Counted from the first letter of the stretch, positions 44,889-55,070 are shown. The stretch: 64,000 nt of DNA from Flavobacteriaceae bacterium (GCA_021151665.1 JAGKWW010000004.1:1-64000), one strand, 5' to 3'. The notes: generated by a model from the sequence alone, not told the origin. Numbers and translations are program-made.

Positions 44889-45917
44889 ATGAAATGCTTA
44901 ATTTGTAACCATGACAAGGCAAATGCGACTGGCTCGCACATAGTGCCGCATTTTATTTTAAAAAGAATTGACAATGAAGCCAATTCATCTGGGCGGGATA
45001 AAGAAATGGGCTTCGCTCTTTCAGAGAATTTTCCGTCCTCATATTTTGGAAGAGCGACGAGCGTTGAAAAGTTGGAGGAGATCTATGGAGAAGTTACAGA
45101 CGATTTAATTGAAAAAAATTCAGTTCCCCTAATAGAGGATCACATTTTCTGCCTATCATGCGAAAAAAAATTGTCAGTTATAGAATCTGAATATTCTAAA
45201 ACCATACATAATCCAAGTTACAAGTGTTCTATATTTATTAGCTTTTTGTTTTGGACATCGCTTATTTGGAGACTATCGATAGCGCAGAAAAGTGGTTTTA
45301 AATTAAGAAAAAGTAATGAGCGACGATTGAGAAGAATTTTGTCAAAGTACCTGAGTATTGATATAGATGATATTAAGCCTAATTCAAAGGACCACGACTT
45401 AAAAAACATTGGCTACCAATTATTAAGATGCGTAAACTATTCGAAGAATAATTCGACGTTTTTATTTTGTCATCCTGACTTTCAAAAGCCCTATTATTTC
45501 GTGATTGATGAGTTTATTCTTGTTTTTCATATTGATCGGTACTACTCAACTAACAACGGAGCGAAAAGACTTGGTCTAACGAAAGAAATGCGGGGGACAT
45601 CGCTGAACACACCATTTGTTAGTGAACAGATTAAAAAACTTGATTATGAGGTTTTAAATCGGTTAAAAGAATATTTCTATTCTGAATTGTCCAGAAGGTT
45701 TATTAAAAATTTTAGTGAATTTTTAGATCGTATCCATCAACAAATTTCGAAGCAAGGTCAGAATATGCCCGATGAATTAAAACGACAAATCATTTCTGCT
45801 TTGATTATGGATGACGAGCGAGATGGAATCAAGTATACCCAACAACATCAAATTAAAGTTATTCGAAACGAAATACTTAAGTATGTAAAAAAAATTAAAG
45901 GTTATAAAGATATTTAA
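44889..45917 (+). CDS. Orphan protein with HNH/zinc-ribbon-like N-terminus, unknown function
   Basis: A 342-residue protein I cannot place in a named family. The N-terminus has CLIC (C3, C6) followed by SHIVPHFILKR (S16, H17, P20), then FCLSCEKKL (C88, C91). This CxxC, SHI-P, CxxC pattern is like the metal-binding core of some HNH-type endonucleases found in defence loci. The rest is Lys/Ile-rich and helical, ending KKIKGYKDI. Base composition is much AT-richer than mutL upstream and the genes downstream, and no conserved partner lies next to it, so horizontal acquisition is likely. A solitary defence nuclease is a plausible but unproven role. Confidence 0.65.
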   Translation: MKCLICNHDKANATGSHIVPHFILKRIDNEANSSGRDKEMGFALSENFPSSYFGRATSVEKLEEIYGEVTDDLIEKNSVPLIEDHIFCLSCEKKLSVIESEYSKTIHNPSYKCSIFISFLFWTSLIWRLSIAQKSGFKLRKSNERRLRRILSKYLSIDIDDIKPNSKDHDLKNIGYQLLRCVNYSKNNSTFLFCHPDFQKPYYFVIDEFILVFHIDRYYSTNNGAKRLGLTKEMRGTSLNTPFVSEQIKKLDYEVLNRLKEYFYSELSRRFIKNFSEFLDRIHQQISKQGQNMPDELKRQIISALIMDDERDGIKYTQQHQIKVIRNEILKYVKKIKGYKDI

Positions 45918-45919
45918 TC

Positions 45920-45948
45920 AAAAACCCCATCCTTTCAGATGGGGTTTT
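45920..45948. terminator. Bidirectional terminator after the orphan gene
   Basis: Perfect 10-bp stem aaaccccatc / gatggggttt with a 6-nt loop, flanked by A and T runs, between convergent genes. Confidence 0.88.
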
Positions 45949-45971
45949 ATATAGTAAAGCAGTGCTTATTA

Positions 45972-46343
45972 CTATTCCGCACCGGCCTTACGCCTGGATG
46001 TTGGAGCAGGTGTTTCTTTCTTAGGCTCTTCGGCAGAAACTTCTGTTTGTGCAGCAGGCATCACGTCTGTTTCAGCAGTTTGAGGCATCGCGGTTTCTTC
46101 CTGTTGCGGCTGGCTTTCGTTATCGCTTAGGAAACGGATATCCTTGTAGCTCACTTCGCGCAGCAGCCCGGTTTCGACGTCTTCTATAAGTCCGTAAAAC
46201 TTCTTTTTGTTCTTTCCATCAGGGTTCCAGATATGGAACAGGCCAACCTTCTTCACCTGTTTCTTCTGGCTCTTCTTGCCTTTCTTCGATTTAGCTTTTT
46301 CCTTTACGGTAAACTCAACTTTTCTTAGGTCTTCGCGGTTCAT
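45972..46343 (-). CDS. Lysine-rich conserved-type hypothetical protein
   Basis: A 123-residue protein I do not recognise. The N-terminal third is highly basic (KEKAKSKKGKKSQKKQVKK), the middle reads GLFHIWNPDGKNKKKFYGLIED and may be a small beta domain, and the C-terminal ~50 residues are a low-complexity Glu/Pro/Thr/Ala tail. A basic head near transcription/translation genes suggests nucleic-acid contact, which is only a guess. The 171-bp gap upstream to the DUF3467 gene contains that gene's terminator, so this gene probably has its own promoter. Confidence 0.6.
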   Translation of the reverse strand: MNREDLRKVEFTVKEKAKSKKGKKSQKKQVKKVGLFHIWNPDGKNKKKFYGLIEDVETGLLREVSYKDIRFLSDNESQPQQEETAMPQTAETDVMPAAQTEVSAEEPKKETPAPTSRRKAGAE

Positions 46344-46477
46344 AGTACTTAATTTTTACGTTTTGGCTACACAAAATTAATGTCGGCAAACTAAAAAAAT
46401 CCTTTTTCAATGTTAAGGATTACACTTACAGTAAAAACTTAACATTGGGATTTCTACGCTACTAACCATTAGAAACA

Positions 46478-46506
46478 AAAAACCCCACTCTTTCGAGCGG
46501 GGTTTC
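46478..46506 (-). terminator. Intrinsic terminator of the rpoBC-DUF3467 operon
   Basis: Minus strand: accccgctc-gaaa-gagtggggt (one mismatch), then a run of T (ggttttttg). It is nine bases past the DUF3467 stop. Confidence 0.85.
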
Positions 46507-46514
46507 TTTATTTA

Positions 46515-46826
46515 TTACGCCTGTCCGGCCGGGCCGAAGCTCAGGGGAAGCGGTGGCTGCTCCGTATCGCTGATGGTACCGTGGGCACTCTCAAAGCGGT
46601 GGATGTTCTCACCGAGCGCCTTCAGCAGTCTTTTGGCGTGCTGCGGCGTTAGCACTATGCGCGACTTTACTTTCGCCTTCGGTATCCCGGGCATGATGGT
46701 AACAAAGTCTACCACAAATTCCGAGGCCGAATGGTTGATGATGGCAAGGTTGGAATAGATTCCCTCTGCCGTCTTCTCGTCCAGCTCAATATTGATCTGG
46801 CCGGGCTGTTGCTTCTGGTCGCTCAT
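46515..46826 (-). CDS. DUF3467 domain protein
   Basis: A 103-residue protein of family DUF3467: INIELDEKTAEGIYSNLAII, SASEFVVDFVTIMPG and RIVLTPQHAKRLLKALGENI. Function unknown. It starts two bases after the rpoC stop and is followed by a terminator, so it is the last gene of the RNA polymerase operon, an arrangement I know from Bacteroidota. A link to transcription is suggested only by position. Confidence 0.88.
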   Translation of the reverse strand: MSDQKQQPGQINIELDEKTAEGIYSNLAIINHSASEFVVDFVTIMPGIPKAKVKSRIVLTPQHAKRLLKALGENIHRFESAHGTISDTEQPPLPLSFGPAGQA

Positions 46827-46828
46827 AA

Positions 46829-49800
46829 TTAATAGTTATACTCCTCCCTTGGAGTCAGCAGTTCGTTATATTCTTCCTTAGAACCTACCATGATGTTATC
46901 GTAATCCCTCATACCGGTACCTGCAGGTATCCTGTGGCCCACGATAACGTTCTCTTTCAGTCCTTCAAGGTCGTCTACCTTACCGGCAACAGCGGCCTCG
47001 TTAAGCACTTTGGTTGTTTCCTGGAATGATGCAGCCGAGATGAACGACTTGGTTTGCAGCGACGCCCTTGTGATACCCTGTAGTACAGGAGTAGCGGTAG
47101 CAGGGATTACATCACGTGCAACAACAAGCGCCTTATCGTTACGCTTCAGGATAGAGTTCTCGTCCCTTAGTTCGCGCGGCGATATGATCTGGCCCGGCTT
47201 CAGGTTTTCGCTGTCGCCTGCATCTTCTACCACCTTCATACCATAAAGCTTATCGTTCTCTACGATAAAGTCGCTGGTATGGATAAGCTGGTCTTCAAGG
47301 AACAATGTATCTCCCGGATCCTGAACCTGTACTTTACGCATCATCTGGCGGATCACAACTTCAAAGTGCTTGTCGTTGATCTTTACACCCTGAAGGCGGT
47401 ACACTTCCTGGATCTCGTTCACAAGGTACTGCTGCACTGCAGAAGGCCCCTGGATGCGAAGGATATCTTCCGGCGTGATAGCACCGTCAGACAGTGGCAT
47501 ACCCGCTTTTACGAAGTCATTTTCCTGAACAAGGATCTGGTTAGACAGTTTCACAAGGTACTTCTTGATCTCACCGAATTTAGATTCGATAACGATCTCG
47601 CGGTTACCCCTCTTGATCTTACCGAACGATACCACACCGTCAATTTCAGAAACCACGGCAGGGTTCGATGGGTTACGGGCTTCAAGAAGCTCTGTAATCC
47701 TCGGAAGACCTCCGGTGATATCACCTGCTTTAGATGAACGCCTTGGTATTTTAACAAGGATCTTACCGGCCTTAATCTTCTCACCATTATCAACCATAAG
47801 GTGGGCACCCACCGGAAGGTTGTACGAACGGATAAGCTCATTGTCTTTTCCGTAGATGAGAAGCGTAGGGATAAGTTTTTTGTTCCTTGCTTCAGAGATT
47901 ACTTTTTCCTGGAATCCGGTCTGTTCGTCAATCTCAACAAGGAATGACTGGCCCTGCTCGATGTCCTCGTAAGCTACCTTACCGGTAAACTCAGAGATAA
48001 TTACACCGTTATACGGGTCCCACTTACAGATTACGGTTCCTTTATCTACAACCTCACCGTCTTTCACAAATATGCTCGAACCGTAAGGGATGTTGTGTGT
48101 ATTCAATACAATTCCTGTAGTAGTGTCAACAAGCTTAAGCTCGGTAGAACGTGATACCACGATATCCACCTGTGCGCCTTCGCTGTCTTCACCTTTTACA
48201 GTTTTAAGGTCTTCAATCTCTAACCTACCACCAAACTTAGTGATGATGCTCGATTCTTCAGAAATGTTACCTGCAGTACCACCCACGTGGAAGGTACGTA
48301 GTGTAAGCTGTGTACCCGGCTCACCAATTGACTGAGCTGCGATTACACCTACTGCTTCACCTTTTTGCGTCATCTTGCCCGTAGCAAGGTTACGTCCGTA
48401 ACACTTAGCACAGATACCTTTGGTAGCCTCGCAGGTAAGTGGCGAACGAACCTCTACACCTTCGATAGGCGCAGCGTTGATAGCCCTTACTTCGGCTTCG
48501 GTGATTTCTGTACCGGCGTTCACCAATACTTCAAGCGTAAGTGGGTTTACCACATCCTGAAGCGCCACGCGGCCCAGTATCCTTTCGCCAAGGGTTTCTA
48601 CAACCTCTTCGTTCTTCTTAAGTGCAGTCACCTCGATACCTCTTAGCGTACCACAGTCTACCGAGTTCACGATAACATCCTGAGATACGTCATGCAGCCT
48701 CCTTGTAAGGTAACCCGCATCCGCCGTCTTAAGGGCCGTATCCGCAAGACCCTTACGGGCACCGTGCGTAGAAATAAAGTATTCAAGGATCGAAAGGCCT
48801 TCCTTAAAGTTAGAAAGGATCGGGTTCTCGATAATCTCACCACCACCGGCAGTCGATTTTTTCGGTTTCGCCATCAGTCCGCGCATACCCGTAAGCTGGC
48901 GTATCTGTTCCTTACTACCCCTTGCACCCGAGTCAAGCATCATGTACACCGAGTTGAAGCCCTGCTGGTCTTCGCGGATGTTTTTCATGGCAAGCTCTGT
49001 AAGGAGTGCGTTGGTAGAGGTCCACACGTCAATTACCTGGTTGTAACGCTCGTTGTTGGTAATAAGACCCATGTTATAGTTCATGGTAATCGCTTCTACC
49101 TGCTCGTTGGCATCGGCAATAAGCTCTTCTTTCCTTTGCGGGATGATGATATCACCCAGGCTGAAGGAAAGACCGCCGCGGAATGCGAAGCGGTAACCCA
49201 TGTCTTTCATATTGTCAAGGAACGCAGCAGTAGTAGGCACATCGGTTACGCTAAGAATCTTACCGATAATGTCCCTAAGGGATTTTTTGGTAAGGATCTC
49301 GTTGATGTAACCTGCAGCCTCCGGCACCACTTCGTTGAAGAGTACCCTACCGGCAGTAGTCTGGATGATTTTCCATACCAGCTCTCCGTTCTCGTTGAAA
49401 TCTTTTGCACGAATCTTAACGCGTGCGTTCAGCTCAAGCCTGCCCTCGTTGATGGCGATGTTTACCTCTTCAGCCGAATAGAACGTAAGGCCTTCACCCT
49501 TGATCTTGTTCGTTTCTGTAGAAAGGCGTTCTTTGGTCATATAGTACAGACCAAGTACCATGTCCTGAGACGGTACCGTAATAGGTGCACCGTTGGCAGG
49601 GTTAAGGATGTTGTGCGAAGCAAGCATCAAAAGCTGTGCTTCAAGGATAGCCTCAGGGCCAAGCGGAAGGTGCACCGCCATCTGGTCACCGTCAAAGTCG
49701 GCGTTGAATGCCGTACATACAAGCGGGTGCAGCTGGATCGCTTTTCCTTCAATAAGCTTGGGCTGGAACGCCTGGATACCCAGACGGTGAAGCGTAGGGG

Positions 49801-51127
49801 CCCTGTTGAGCAGTACCGGGTGTCCTTTGATCACATTTTCAAGGATGTCCCATACTACAGGCTCTTTTTTGTCTATTATCTTTTTGGCCGACTTTACCGT
49901 TTTTACGATTCCGCGCTCAATAAGCTTACGGATAACGAACGGTTTGTACAGCTCGGCAGCCATATCCTTCGGAAGGCCGCATTCAAATAATTTCATTTCA
50001 GGACCAACGACGATTACCGAACGCGCAGAATAATCCACACGCTTACCGAGTAGGTTCTGGCGGAAACGTCCCTGCTTACCTTTCAGCGAGTCTGAAAGTG
50101 ACTTCAGCGGCCTGTTAGATTCTGTCTTAACCGCAGAAGCTTTCCTTGTGTTATCAAAAAGCGAGTCTACAGATTCCTGAAGCATACGCTTTTCGTTACG
50201 AAGGATCACCTCAGGCGCCTTGATCTCCATCAGCCTCTTAAGACGGTTGTTACGGATGATCACCCTACGGTACAGGTCGTTAAGGTCAGACGTTGCAAAA
50301 CGGCCACCATCAAGCGGCACAAGAGGACGAAGCTCCGGCGGGATAACCGGGATCACTTTCAGGATCATCCACTCGGGGCGGTTTTCCCTGTTCATGTTGC
50401 TTTCGCGGAACGACTCTACTACCTGAAGTCTTTTAAGGGCTTCGGTTTTACGCTGCTTCGATGTTTCGTTGTTTGCGCTGTGACGAAGCTTGTAAGACAG
50501 GTCGTCAAGATCGATCCTTGCAAGCAGGTCCATGATACACTCGGCACCCATCTTAGCGATAAACTTATTCGGGTCGGAGTCATCAAGGTATTGGTTTTCC
50601 ATCGGGATAGAGTCCAGAATGTTCAGGTACTCTTCCTCGGTAAGGAAATCAAGCGTATTCAGTGTTTCGCCTTCCGGCCCTTTTGCAATACCCGGCTGTA
50701 TCACCACATACCTTTCGTAGTAGATGATCATGTCCAGTTTTTTGGAAGGGAGGCCAAGGATGTAGCCTATTTTGTTTGGAAGCGAACGGAAATACCATAT
50801 ATGGGCGATAGGCACCACCAGGTTGATGTGGCCTACCCTGTCACGACGCACTTTCTTCTCGGTAACTTCTACACCGCAGCGGTCGCAAACAATTCCTTTA
50901 TAGCGTATCCTTTTATATTTACCGCAGGCACATTCAAAGTCTTTCACCGGGCCAAAGATACGCTCGCAGAAAAGACCGTCCCTTTCCGGCTTGTGCGTAC
51001 GGTAGTTGATGGTTTCCGGTTTCAAAACCTCGCCTCTCGATTCGGCAAGGATAGATTCCGGCGACGCAAGGCCTATCGAAATCTTGTTGAACCTTTTTAC
51101 GGTATTTTTATCTTTTAATCTTGTCAT
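46829..51127 (-). CDS. rpoC: RNA polymerase subunit beta'
   Basis: Catalytic subunit of RNA polymerase, 1432 residues. The active-site motif NADFDGDQM is present, as are the N-terminal zinc ribbon (CACGKYKRIRYKGIVCDRCG) and the second zinc site (CEATKGICAKCYGRNLATG). It follows rpoB with a 72-bp gap that contains a strong hairpin. No disruption seen. Confidence 0.98.
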   Translation of the reverse strand: MTRLKDKNTVKRFNKISIGLASPESILAESRGEVLKPETINYRTHKPERDGLFCERIFGPVKDFECACGKYKRIRYKGIVCDRCGVEVTEKKVRRDRVGHINLVVPIAHIWYFRSLPNKIGYILGLPSKKLDMIIYYERYVVIQPGIAKGPEGETLNTLDFLTEEEYLNILDSIPMENQYLDDSDPNKFIAKMGAECIMDLLARIDLDDLSYKLRHSANNETSKQRKTEALKRLQVVESFRESNMNRENRPEWMILKVIPVIPPELRPLVPLDGGRFATSDLNDLYRRVIIRNNRLKRLMEIKAPEVILRNEKRMLQESVDSLFDNTRKASAVKTESNRPLKSLSDSLKGKQGRFRQNLLGKRVDYSARSVIVVGPEMKLFECGLPKDMAAELYKPFVIRKLIERGIVKTVKSAKKIIDKKEPVVWDILENVIKGHPVLLNRAPTLHRLGIQAFQPKLIEGKAIQLHPLVCTAFNADFDGDQMAVHLPLGPEAILEAQLLMLASHNILNPANGAPITVPSQDMVLGLYYMTKERLSTETNKIKGEGLTFYSAEEVNIAINEGRLELNARVKIRAKDFNENGELVWKIIQTTAGRVLFNEVVPEAAGYINEILTKKSLRDIIGKILSVTDVPTTAAFLDNMKDMGYRFAFRGGLSFSLGDIIIPQRKEELIADANEQVEAITMNYNMGLITNNERYNQVIDVWTSTNALLTELAMKNIREDQQGFNSVYMMLDSGARGSKEQIRQLTGMRGLMAKPKKSTAGGGEIIENPILSNFKEGLSILEYFISTHGARKGLADTALKTADAGYLTRRLHDVSQDVIVNSVDCGTLRGIEVTALKKNEEVVETLGERILGRVALQDVVNPLTLEVLVNAGTEITEAEVRAINAAPIEGVEVRSPLTCEATKGICAKCYGRNLATGKMTQKGEAVGVIAAQSIGEPGTQLTLRTFHVGGTAGNISEESSIITKFGGRLEIEDLKTVKGEDSEGAQVDIVVSRSTELKLVDTTTGIVLNTHNIPYGSSIFVKDGEVVDKGTVICKWDPYNGVIISEFTGKVAYEDIEQGQSFLVEIDEQTGFQEKVISEARNKKLIPTLLIYGKDNELIRSYNLPVGAHLMVDNGEKIKAGKILVKIPRRSSKAGDITGGLPRITELLEARNPSNPAVVSEIDGVVSFGKIKRGNREIVIESKFGEIKKYLVKLSNQILVQENDFVKAGMPLSDGAITPEDILRIQGPSAVQQYLVNEIQEVYRLQGVKINDKHFEVVIRQMMRKVQVQDPGDTLFLEDQLIHTSDFIVENDKLYGMKVVEDAGDSENLKPGQIISPRELRDENSILKRNDKALVVARDVIPATATPVLQGITRASLQTKSFISAASFQETTKVLNEAAVAGKVDDLEGLKENVIVGHRIPAGTGMRDYDNIMVGSKEEYNELLTPREEYNY

Positions 51128-51165
51128 GATATAAAGCTATCAATTTTATTAAAAAAGTATGGAAA

Positions 51166-51191
51166 GGGAATGGCACCGAAGCACCATTCCC
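51166..51191 (-). other. UUCG-capped hairpin in the rpoB-rpoC spacer
   Basis: Minus-strand gggaatgg / ccattccc stem capped by a CTTCGG tetraloop. A T-rich stretch (acttttttaat) follows 10 nt later rather than directly, so it may be an RNA processing or stability element or a weak terminator. Confidence 0.6.
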
Positions 51192-51199
51192 CTATGGAA

Positions 51200-54100
51200 T
51201 TATTCTTCTAATCTGATGTCAAGGCCAAGACCCTTAAGTTCATGCATCAACACATTGAACGATTCTGGCAGACCCGGTTCCGGCATGGTTTCACCCTTAA
51301 CGATTGCCTCGTAAGTTTTCGCCCTACCGATAACGTCATCCGATTTCACTGTCAGTATCTCACGAAGCGTGCTCGATGCACCGTAAGCTTCAAGAGCCCA
51401 AACCTCCATCTCTCCGAAACGCTGTCCACCAAACTGCGCTTTACCTCCAAGAGGCTGCTGCGTGATGAGCGAGTACGGACCGATAGAACGTGCGTGCATC
51501 TTGTCGTCTACCATGTGGCCCAGCTTAAGCATGTAGATAACACCTACGGTTGCCGGCTGGTGGAAACGCTCTCCGGTACCACCATCATAAAGATAAGTGT
51601 GCCCGAACCTTGGGATACCTGCCTCGTCTGTCAGCTCATTGATCTGGTCAAGCGATGCACCGTCGAAGATCGGGGTTGCAAATTTCCTGCCCAGCTTAAG
51701 GCCTGCCCATCCGAGTACGGTTTCGTATATCTGTCCGATGTTCATACGCGATGGTACACCCAGCGGGTTCAGCACGATATCTACAGGAGTTCCGTCTTCA
51801 AGGAAAGGCATATCCTCATGGCGAACGATCTTAGCAACAATACCTTTGTTACCGTGGCGTCCTGCCATCTTATCACCCACTTTCAGCTTACGTTTCTTAG
51901 CGATGTAAACTTTAGCAAGCTTAAGGATACCTGATGGTAGTTCGTCACCCACAGTAATCGTGAATTTCTCCCTCCTTAATGCACCCTGAAGGTCGTTCAG
52001 TTTGATCTTGTAGTTGTGGATAAGGTCGTTCACCATAGCATTGGTATCCTCATCGGTAGTCCACTGCCCTTTGGTAAGGTGCGCAAAATCCTCAACTGCG
52101 TAAAGCATCTTCTGGGTAAACTTCTTGCCTTTCGGAAGCACTTCTTCGCCAAGGTCGTTCATCACGCCCTGTGAAGTTTTGCCGTTTACGATCTCGAACA
52201 GTTTTTCAATAAGCCTGTCTTTAAGCTCATTGAACTTCACTTCGAAATCCATCTCCAGCTTGCCCAAATCATCTTTATCCTTGGTACGCTTGCGCTTATC
52301 TTTTACAGCACGCGCAAACAGTTTCTTATCAAGAACCACACCATGAAGTGAAGGCGACGCTTTTAGTGAAGCATCCTTCACATCACCCGCCTTGTCACCA
52401 AAGATAGCCCTAAGAAGCTTCTCTTCCGGTGTCGGGTCGCTCTCCCCTTTCGGAGTGATCTTACCGATAAGGATATCGCCAGGCTTAACCTCGGCACCAA
52501 TCCTGATCATACCGTTCTCGTCAAGGTCTTTAGTAGCCTCTTCCGATACGTTTGGTATATCATTGGTAAGTTCTTCGTTACCCAGCTTGGTGTCCCTAAC
52601 CTCGAGCGAATAATCATCTACGTGGATAGAGGTAAAGATATCATCGCGAACCACTTTTTCAGAGATCACGATAGCATCCTCAAAGTTGTACCCTTTCCAT
52701 GGCATGAACGCCACAACAAGGTTACGGCCCAGTGCAAGCTCTCCGTTTTGCGTGGCATAACCTTCGCAAAGAACCTGGCCCGGCACTACCCTGTCACCTT
52801 TTCTTACGATAGGCTTAAGGTTGATGCTTGTGCTTTGGTTCGTTTTACGGAACTTGATAAGCTGGTATGTTTTCTCGTCCGGATCGAAGCTCACGCTGCG
52901 CTCACGGTCGGTACGGTCATATTTAATAGTGATCTCGTTGGCATCTACATACTCAACTGTACCATGCCCTTCGGCATTGATAAGTACCCTTGAATCTGAA
53001 GCTACCTGGCGCTCAAGGCCGGTTCCTACGATTGGTGCCTCAGGACGTAACAATGGTACGGCCTGGCGCATCATGTTCGATCCCATCAGCGCACGGTTCG
53101 CATCATCATGCTCAAGGAACGGGATAAGCGAAGCCGATATCGAGGCGATCTGGTTTGGAGCAACGTCTGTATAATGTACAGCAGATGGCTCTACTACCGG
53201 GAAGTCACCTTCCTCACGAACAATAACCCTGTCGGCAGTAATTGCGCCGTCTTTGGTCATTTCGATATTTGCCTGCGCGATCATCTTTCCTTCTTCCTCT
53301 TCGGCGCTCAGGTAAAGCGGTTCTGACTCCAGGTCAACTTTACCATTCTCTACCTTGCGGTATGGCGTTTCGATGAAGCCCATTCCGTTCACTTTAGCGT
53401 AAACACCAAGTGACGAGATAAGACCGATGTTCGGACCTTCCGGCGTTTCGATCGGGCAAAGGCGTCCGTAGTGCGTATAGTGAACGTCACGAACCTCGAA
53501 ACCTGCCCTTTCGCGCGAAAGACCGCCGGGTCCAAGAGCAGAAAGCCTCCTCTTGTGCGTGATCTCTGCCAGCGGGTTAGTCTGGTCCATGAACTGCGAC
53601 AGCTGGTTGGTACCAAAGAACGAGTTGATAACCGAAGACAACGTCTTGGCATTGATAAGGTCGATCGGGGTAAATACCTCGTTGTCCCTTACGTTCATAC
53701 GCTCTCTGATGGTCCTGGCCATACGGGCAAGGCCTACACCAAACTGGGCCGAAAGCTGCTCACCTACCGTACGAACACGACGGTTGGAAAGGTGGTCGAT
53801 ATCATCAATCTCTGCTTTAGAGTTGATAAGCTCGATCAGGTATTTTACAATGGTAATGATATCCTCTTTGGTAAGCACCTGCTTTTCCATCGGGATGTCA
53901 AGGCCAAGTTTTTTGTTCATCCGGTAGCGGCCTACTTCACCAAGGTTGTAGCGCTGGTCTGAGAAGAACAATTTATCTATAATGCCGCGCGCAGTTTCTT
54001 CATCCGGCGGTTCTGCATTACGCAGCTGACGGTAGATGTGCTCTACGGCTTCTTTTTCTGAGTTTGTAGGGTCCTTCTGAAGGGTGTTGTGGATAATGGC

Positions 54101-55015
54101 ATAATCTGCCTGGTTGTTATCCTCCTTATGAAGCAGTATCGATTTTACATTGGCCTCGATGATCTCCTCAACATTGTCTTTGTCAATGATGGTGTCACGA
54201 TCAAGGATGATTTCGTTACGCTCAATAGATACCACCTCTCCTGTATCCTCGTCTACGAAGTCTTCATGCCATGTGTTTAGCACACGTGCAGCAAGCCTTC
54301 TGCCGATATACTTCTTAAGGCCTGTTTTTGATACCTTGATCTCTTCGGCAAGGTCAAATATTTCAAGGATATCCTTATCCCTTTCAAAACCGATAGCGCG
54401 GAATAGTGTAGTAACCGGAAGTTTTTTCTTACGGTCGATGTACGCATACATCACGCTGTTGATATCCGTGGCAAATTCAATCCACGAACCTTTGAAAGGA
54501 ATTACCCTTGCAGAGTAAAGTTTTGTTCCGTTTGCGTGGAACGACTGGCCAAAGAAAACACCGGGCGACCTGTGAAGTTGCGATACAACCACACGCTCTG
54601 CCCCGTTGATAACAAAAGTACCGCTTGGCGTCATGTATGGGATGGTTCCCAGGTAAACGTCCTGTACTATAGTTTCAAAATCTTCATGTTCAGGGTCTGT
54701 ACAGTACAGCTTCAGCCTCGCTTTAAGCGGCACGCTGTAGGTAAGGCCCCTGTCAATACACTCCTCGATAGTATACCTTGGCGGGTCTACAAAATAATCA
54801 AGGAACTCCAGTACAAACTGATTGCGGGTATCAGTGATCGGAAAGTTTTCCATGAAGGTGTTATAAAGACCTTCGTTGCCCCTTTCATCCGATTTCGTTT
54901 CAAGCTGGAAAAAATCCTTGAACGATTTTACCTGGATGTCTAGAAAATCCGGGTAGGCAGGGATGTTTTTTGTTGAGGCAAAATTTAATCTTTCAGTCTG
55001 ATTTGTTATCATCAA
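51200..55015 (-). CDS. rpoB: RNA polymerase subunit beta
   Basis: Catalytic subunit of RNA polymerase and rifamycin target, 1271 residues. Typical segments include the rif region (FFGTNQLSQFMDQTNPLAEITHKRRLSALGPGG in part), VVAFMPWKGYNFEDAI and the C-terminal RFGEMEVWALEAYGA. In the rif cluster the residues read as wild-type-like (LSQFMDQ, HKRRLSALG). It is preceded by a hairpin in the 124-bp gap after rplL that could reduce read-through. Confidence 0.98.
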   Translation of the reverse strand: MMITNQTERLNFASTKNIPAYPDFLDIQVKSFKDFFQLETKSDERGNEGLYNTFMENFPITDTRNQFVLEFLDYFVDPPRYTIEECIDRGLTYSVPLKARLKLYCTDPEHEDFETIVQDVYLGTIPYMTPSGTFVINGAERVVVSQLHRSPGVFFGQSFHANGTKLYSARVIPFKGSWIEFATDINSVMYAYIDRKKKLPVTTLFRAIGFERDKDILEIFDLAEEIKVSKTGLKKYIGRRLAARVLNTWHEDFVDEDTGEVVSIERNEIILDRDTIIDKDNVEEIIEANVKSILLHKEDNNQADYAIIHNTLQKDPTNSEKEAVEHIYRQLRNAEPPDEETARGIIDKLFFSDQRYNLGEVGRYRMNKKLGLDIPMEKQVLTKEDIITIVKYLIELINSKAEIDDIDHLSNRRVRTVGEQLSAQFGVGLARMARTIRERMNVRDNEVFTPIDLINAKTLSSVINSFFGTNQLSQFMDQTNPLAEITHKRRLSALGPGGLSRERAGFEVRDVHYTHYGRLCPIETPEGPNIGLISSLGVYAKVNGMGFIETPYRKVENGKVDLESEPLYLSAEEEEGKMIAQANIEMTKDGAITADRVIVREEGDFPVVEPSAVHYTDVAPNQIASISASLIPFLEHDDANRALMGSNMMRQAVPLLRPEAPIVGTGLERQVASDSRVLINAEGHGTVEYVDANEITIKYDRTDRERSVSFDPDEKTYQLIKFRKTNQSTSINLKPIVRKGDRVVPGQVLCEGYATQNGELALGRNLVVAFMPWKGYNFEDAIVISEKVVRDDIFTSIHVDDYSLEVRDTKLGNEELTNDIPNVSEEATKDLDENGMIRIGAEVKPGDILIGKITPKGESDPTPEEKLLRAIFGDKAGDVKDASLKASPSLHGVVLDKKLFARAVKDKRKRTKDKDDLGKLEMDFEVKFNELKDRLIEKLFEIVNGKTSQGVMNDLGEEVLPKGKKFTQKMLYAVEDFAHLTKGQWTTDEDTNAMVNDLIHNYKIKLNDLQGALRREKFTITVGDELPSGILKLAKVYIAKKRKLKVGDKMAGRHGNKGIVAKIVRHEDMPFLEDGTPVDIVLNPLGVPSRMNIGQIYETVLGWAGLKLGRKFATPIFDGASLDQINELTDEAGIPRFGHTYLYDGGTGERFHQPATVGVIYMLKLGHMVDDKMHARSIGPYSLITQQPLGGKAQFGGQRFGEMEVWALEAYGASSTLREILTVKSDDVIGRAKTYEAIVKGETMPEPGLPESFNVLMHELKGLGLDIRLEE

Positions 55016-55070
55016 TGGACAAAATTTTGATTAACGTAAATGATATTCAGGCGTATAAAATGTTATTATA

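Noticed and set aside
48692..49990. A 432-codon plus-strand open frame opposite rpoC
   Set aside because: It is entirely antisense to conserved rpoC codons, has no family features, and is one of many long shadow frames opposite GC-biased core genes.
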